NCBI GenBank assembly: GCA_028822955.1
Contig: JAPKCL010000084.1
Span: forward strand, 1 to 7,340
DNA: 7,340 nucleotides
Source: Candidatus Poseidoniaceae archaeon
GTDB lineage: Archaea > Thermoplasmatota > Poseidoniia > Poseidoniales > Poseidoniaceae
Reading direction: 5' to 3'
The notes beneath the pieces are model-generated. The model saw only the letters and a program-made list of their open reading frames with translations. It had not been told where the DNA came from and made no database searches. Every line of letters starts with the position of its first letter. The stretch's first letter is position 1. Shown one piece after another: positions 6,748-7,340 of this stretch. The translations under genes and the position numbers were made by a program.

Positions 6748-7272
6748 GCTGCTACTGATGAATTGAACTTGTTGAGAATCATCTTGTCCAGCCCTTCAAT
6801 CCAATCTTCGTTATCATTAAGGCATTTAATCACAGTCAGTTCCTCACCGCCAAGGTTCGTGAAGTGTTCACGAATACCTATGTCAAGTTCTTCGAGTGTT
6901 TCCAGTCCGTCGGCTAAGAATGCAGGCGCTACGATTGCCAGTTTTTTGATTCCTTGCTTCGCTAATTCTTCGACCTTATCCAACGTTGAAGGGTCTAACC
7001 ATTTCACTGGTCCAAGCCGGCTTTGAAAACTGATCGACCATTGTTCTGGTTTGAGGCCAAGTAAGCCAACTACAGTATTTGTCGTCTCAAAACATTGATG
7101 GCCGTAACACATCTTGTTTGCATCGGTTTTAATCGAACAACAGTTGTTTGTTTTTTGGCAATGTTTTTTGCTTTCATCGATTCGTTTGACATGTGAAACT
7201 GGAAGTCCATGATATGAGAAAAGCAAGTGTGTCTCCTCATCAATGTGCTCCTGAATGGAATTCGCAAGAGGG
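6744..7272 (-). CDS. hemH: Ferrochelatase, C-terminal part, with internal cysteine-rich segment; 5' end lost at window edge
   Basis: Ferrochelatase inserts ferrous iron into protoporphyrin IX, the last step to haem. The minus-strand frame reads LANSIQEHIDEETHLLFSYHG from about 7268 leftwards, matching the family, including the active-site His of SYHG. Later motifs are SISFQSRLGPVKWLDP, then IVAPAFLADGLETLEEL with the conserved glutamate, and CLNDNEDWIEGL near the end. About 25 residues after SYHG there is a C-x5-CC-x9-C-x4-C segment (bases 7092-7160). A class of bacterial ferrochelatases, for example in Myxococcus xanthus, binds a [2Fe-2S] cluster through four cysteines within about 20 internal residues, so this enzyme probably does too. 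The TTG at 7226 is an internal Leu codon, not a start. The frame stays open to base 7340, but right of 7272 it enters the fold-back repeat and is not trusted. The N-terminal half is absent. The stop TAG overlaps the hemY stop. Confidence 0.93.
7092..7160 (-). other. Region encoding a putative [2Fe-2S] ligand segment in ferrochelatase
   Basis: These codons encode five cysteines in 23 residues (pattern C-x5-CC-x9-C-x4-C), placed between the SYHG active-site motif and the FQSRLGP block. Position and spacing match the internal four-cysteine cluster class of microbial ferrochelatases. Which four of the five bind iron cannot be told from the sequence. Confidence 0.65.
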
Positions 7273-7340
7273 CAACTTCGAGACCGATGAACACTATGTT
7301 GTCCCTCTTGCGAATTCCATTCAGGAGCACATTGATGAGG
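7235..7340. repeat. Perfect 38-bp inverted repeat with 30-bp loop at the window end, probable fold-back artefact
   Basis: The left arm is 7235-7272 and the right arm 7303-7340; they are exact reverse complements, separated by 30 bases (7273-7302). The right arm ends on the very last base. The left arm encodes a conserved part of ferrochelatase on the minus strand (LANSIQEHIDEE). The right arm reads as non-ferrochelatase peptide in that frame, and the loop does not clearly read as ferrochelatase. Such a palindrome inside a conserved coding sequence and exactly at a sequence edge is best explained by a strand-switch chimera or an assembly fold-back. A real cruciform or rearrangement is less likely. 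Confidence 0.85.

Noticed and set aside
6700..6800. Bidirectional terminator between hemY and hemH
   Set aside because: No stable stem with a T run was found by eye around the overlapping stop codons.
7070..7330. 86-codon open frame on the minus strand running through the inverted repeat
   Set aside because: It is out of frame with ferrochelatase and exists partly because of the fold-back repeat; no family resemblance.
7235..7340. The inverted repeat as a natural terminator, transposon end or attachment site
   Set aside because: It lies in conserved ferrochelatase coding sequence, has no run of T after it, no transposase or duplicated target, and stops exactly at the sequence edge.

Overview
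The window holds one nearly complete haem-biosynthesis locus. Six plus-strand genes are packed head to tail, and a seventh faces them from the right. Left to right these are: the 3' part of a fused hemC-hemD gene (porphobilinogen deaminase plus uroporphyrinogen III synthase), hemB (5-aminolaevulinate dehydratase), hemL (glutamate-1-semialdehyde aminomutase), hemE (uroporphyrinogen decarboxylase), hemF (oxygen-dependent coproporphyrinogen III oxidase), a HemY-type protoporphyrinogen oxidase, and on the minus strand the C-terminal part of hemH (ferrochelatase).

Together they cover every step from glutamate-1-semialdehyde to protohaem: HemL makes 5-aminolaevulinate, HemB porphobilinogen, HemCD uroporphyrinogen III, HemE coproporphyrinogen III, HemF protoporphyrinogen IX, HemY protoporphyrin IX and HemH haem. 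Only glutamyl-tRNA reductase (hemA) is not seen; it may lie left of the window. This is the protoporphyrin-dependent aerobic route. There is no sign of coproporphyrin-route or sirohaem-route genes.

The plus-strand genes look like one translationally coupled operon. hemCD and hemB share a GTGA overlap, the other junctions are 9, 1, 2 and 13 bases, and each downstream gene has a Shine-Dalgarno sequence (GAGGTG, GGAGTG, AGGTGA or GAGGA) 5-7 bases before its start, usually lying over the previous gene's stop codon. hemY and hemH converge and share the bases of their stop codons. No promoter, operator or terminator can be supported.

The organism is an aerobic or microaerobic prokaryote with a compact genome. 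The ferrochelatase has the internal cysteine-rich segment known from some bacteria such as myxobacteria, and the hemCD fusion recalls Leptospira. Marine planktonic lineages, including Marine Group II Euryarchaeota, are also possible. The sequence alone does not decide.

The last 106 bases form a perfect 38-bp inverted repeat around a 30-bp loop, and the repeat ends exactly on the last base. This is most likely a fold-back artefact at a contig end, so nothing right of about position 7272 should be trusted. I see a coherent metabolic operon with some unusual protein variants, not a new kind of system.
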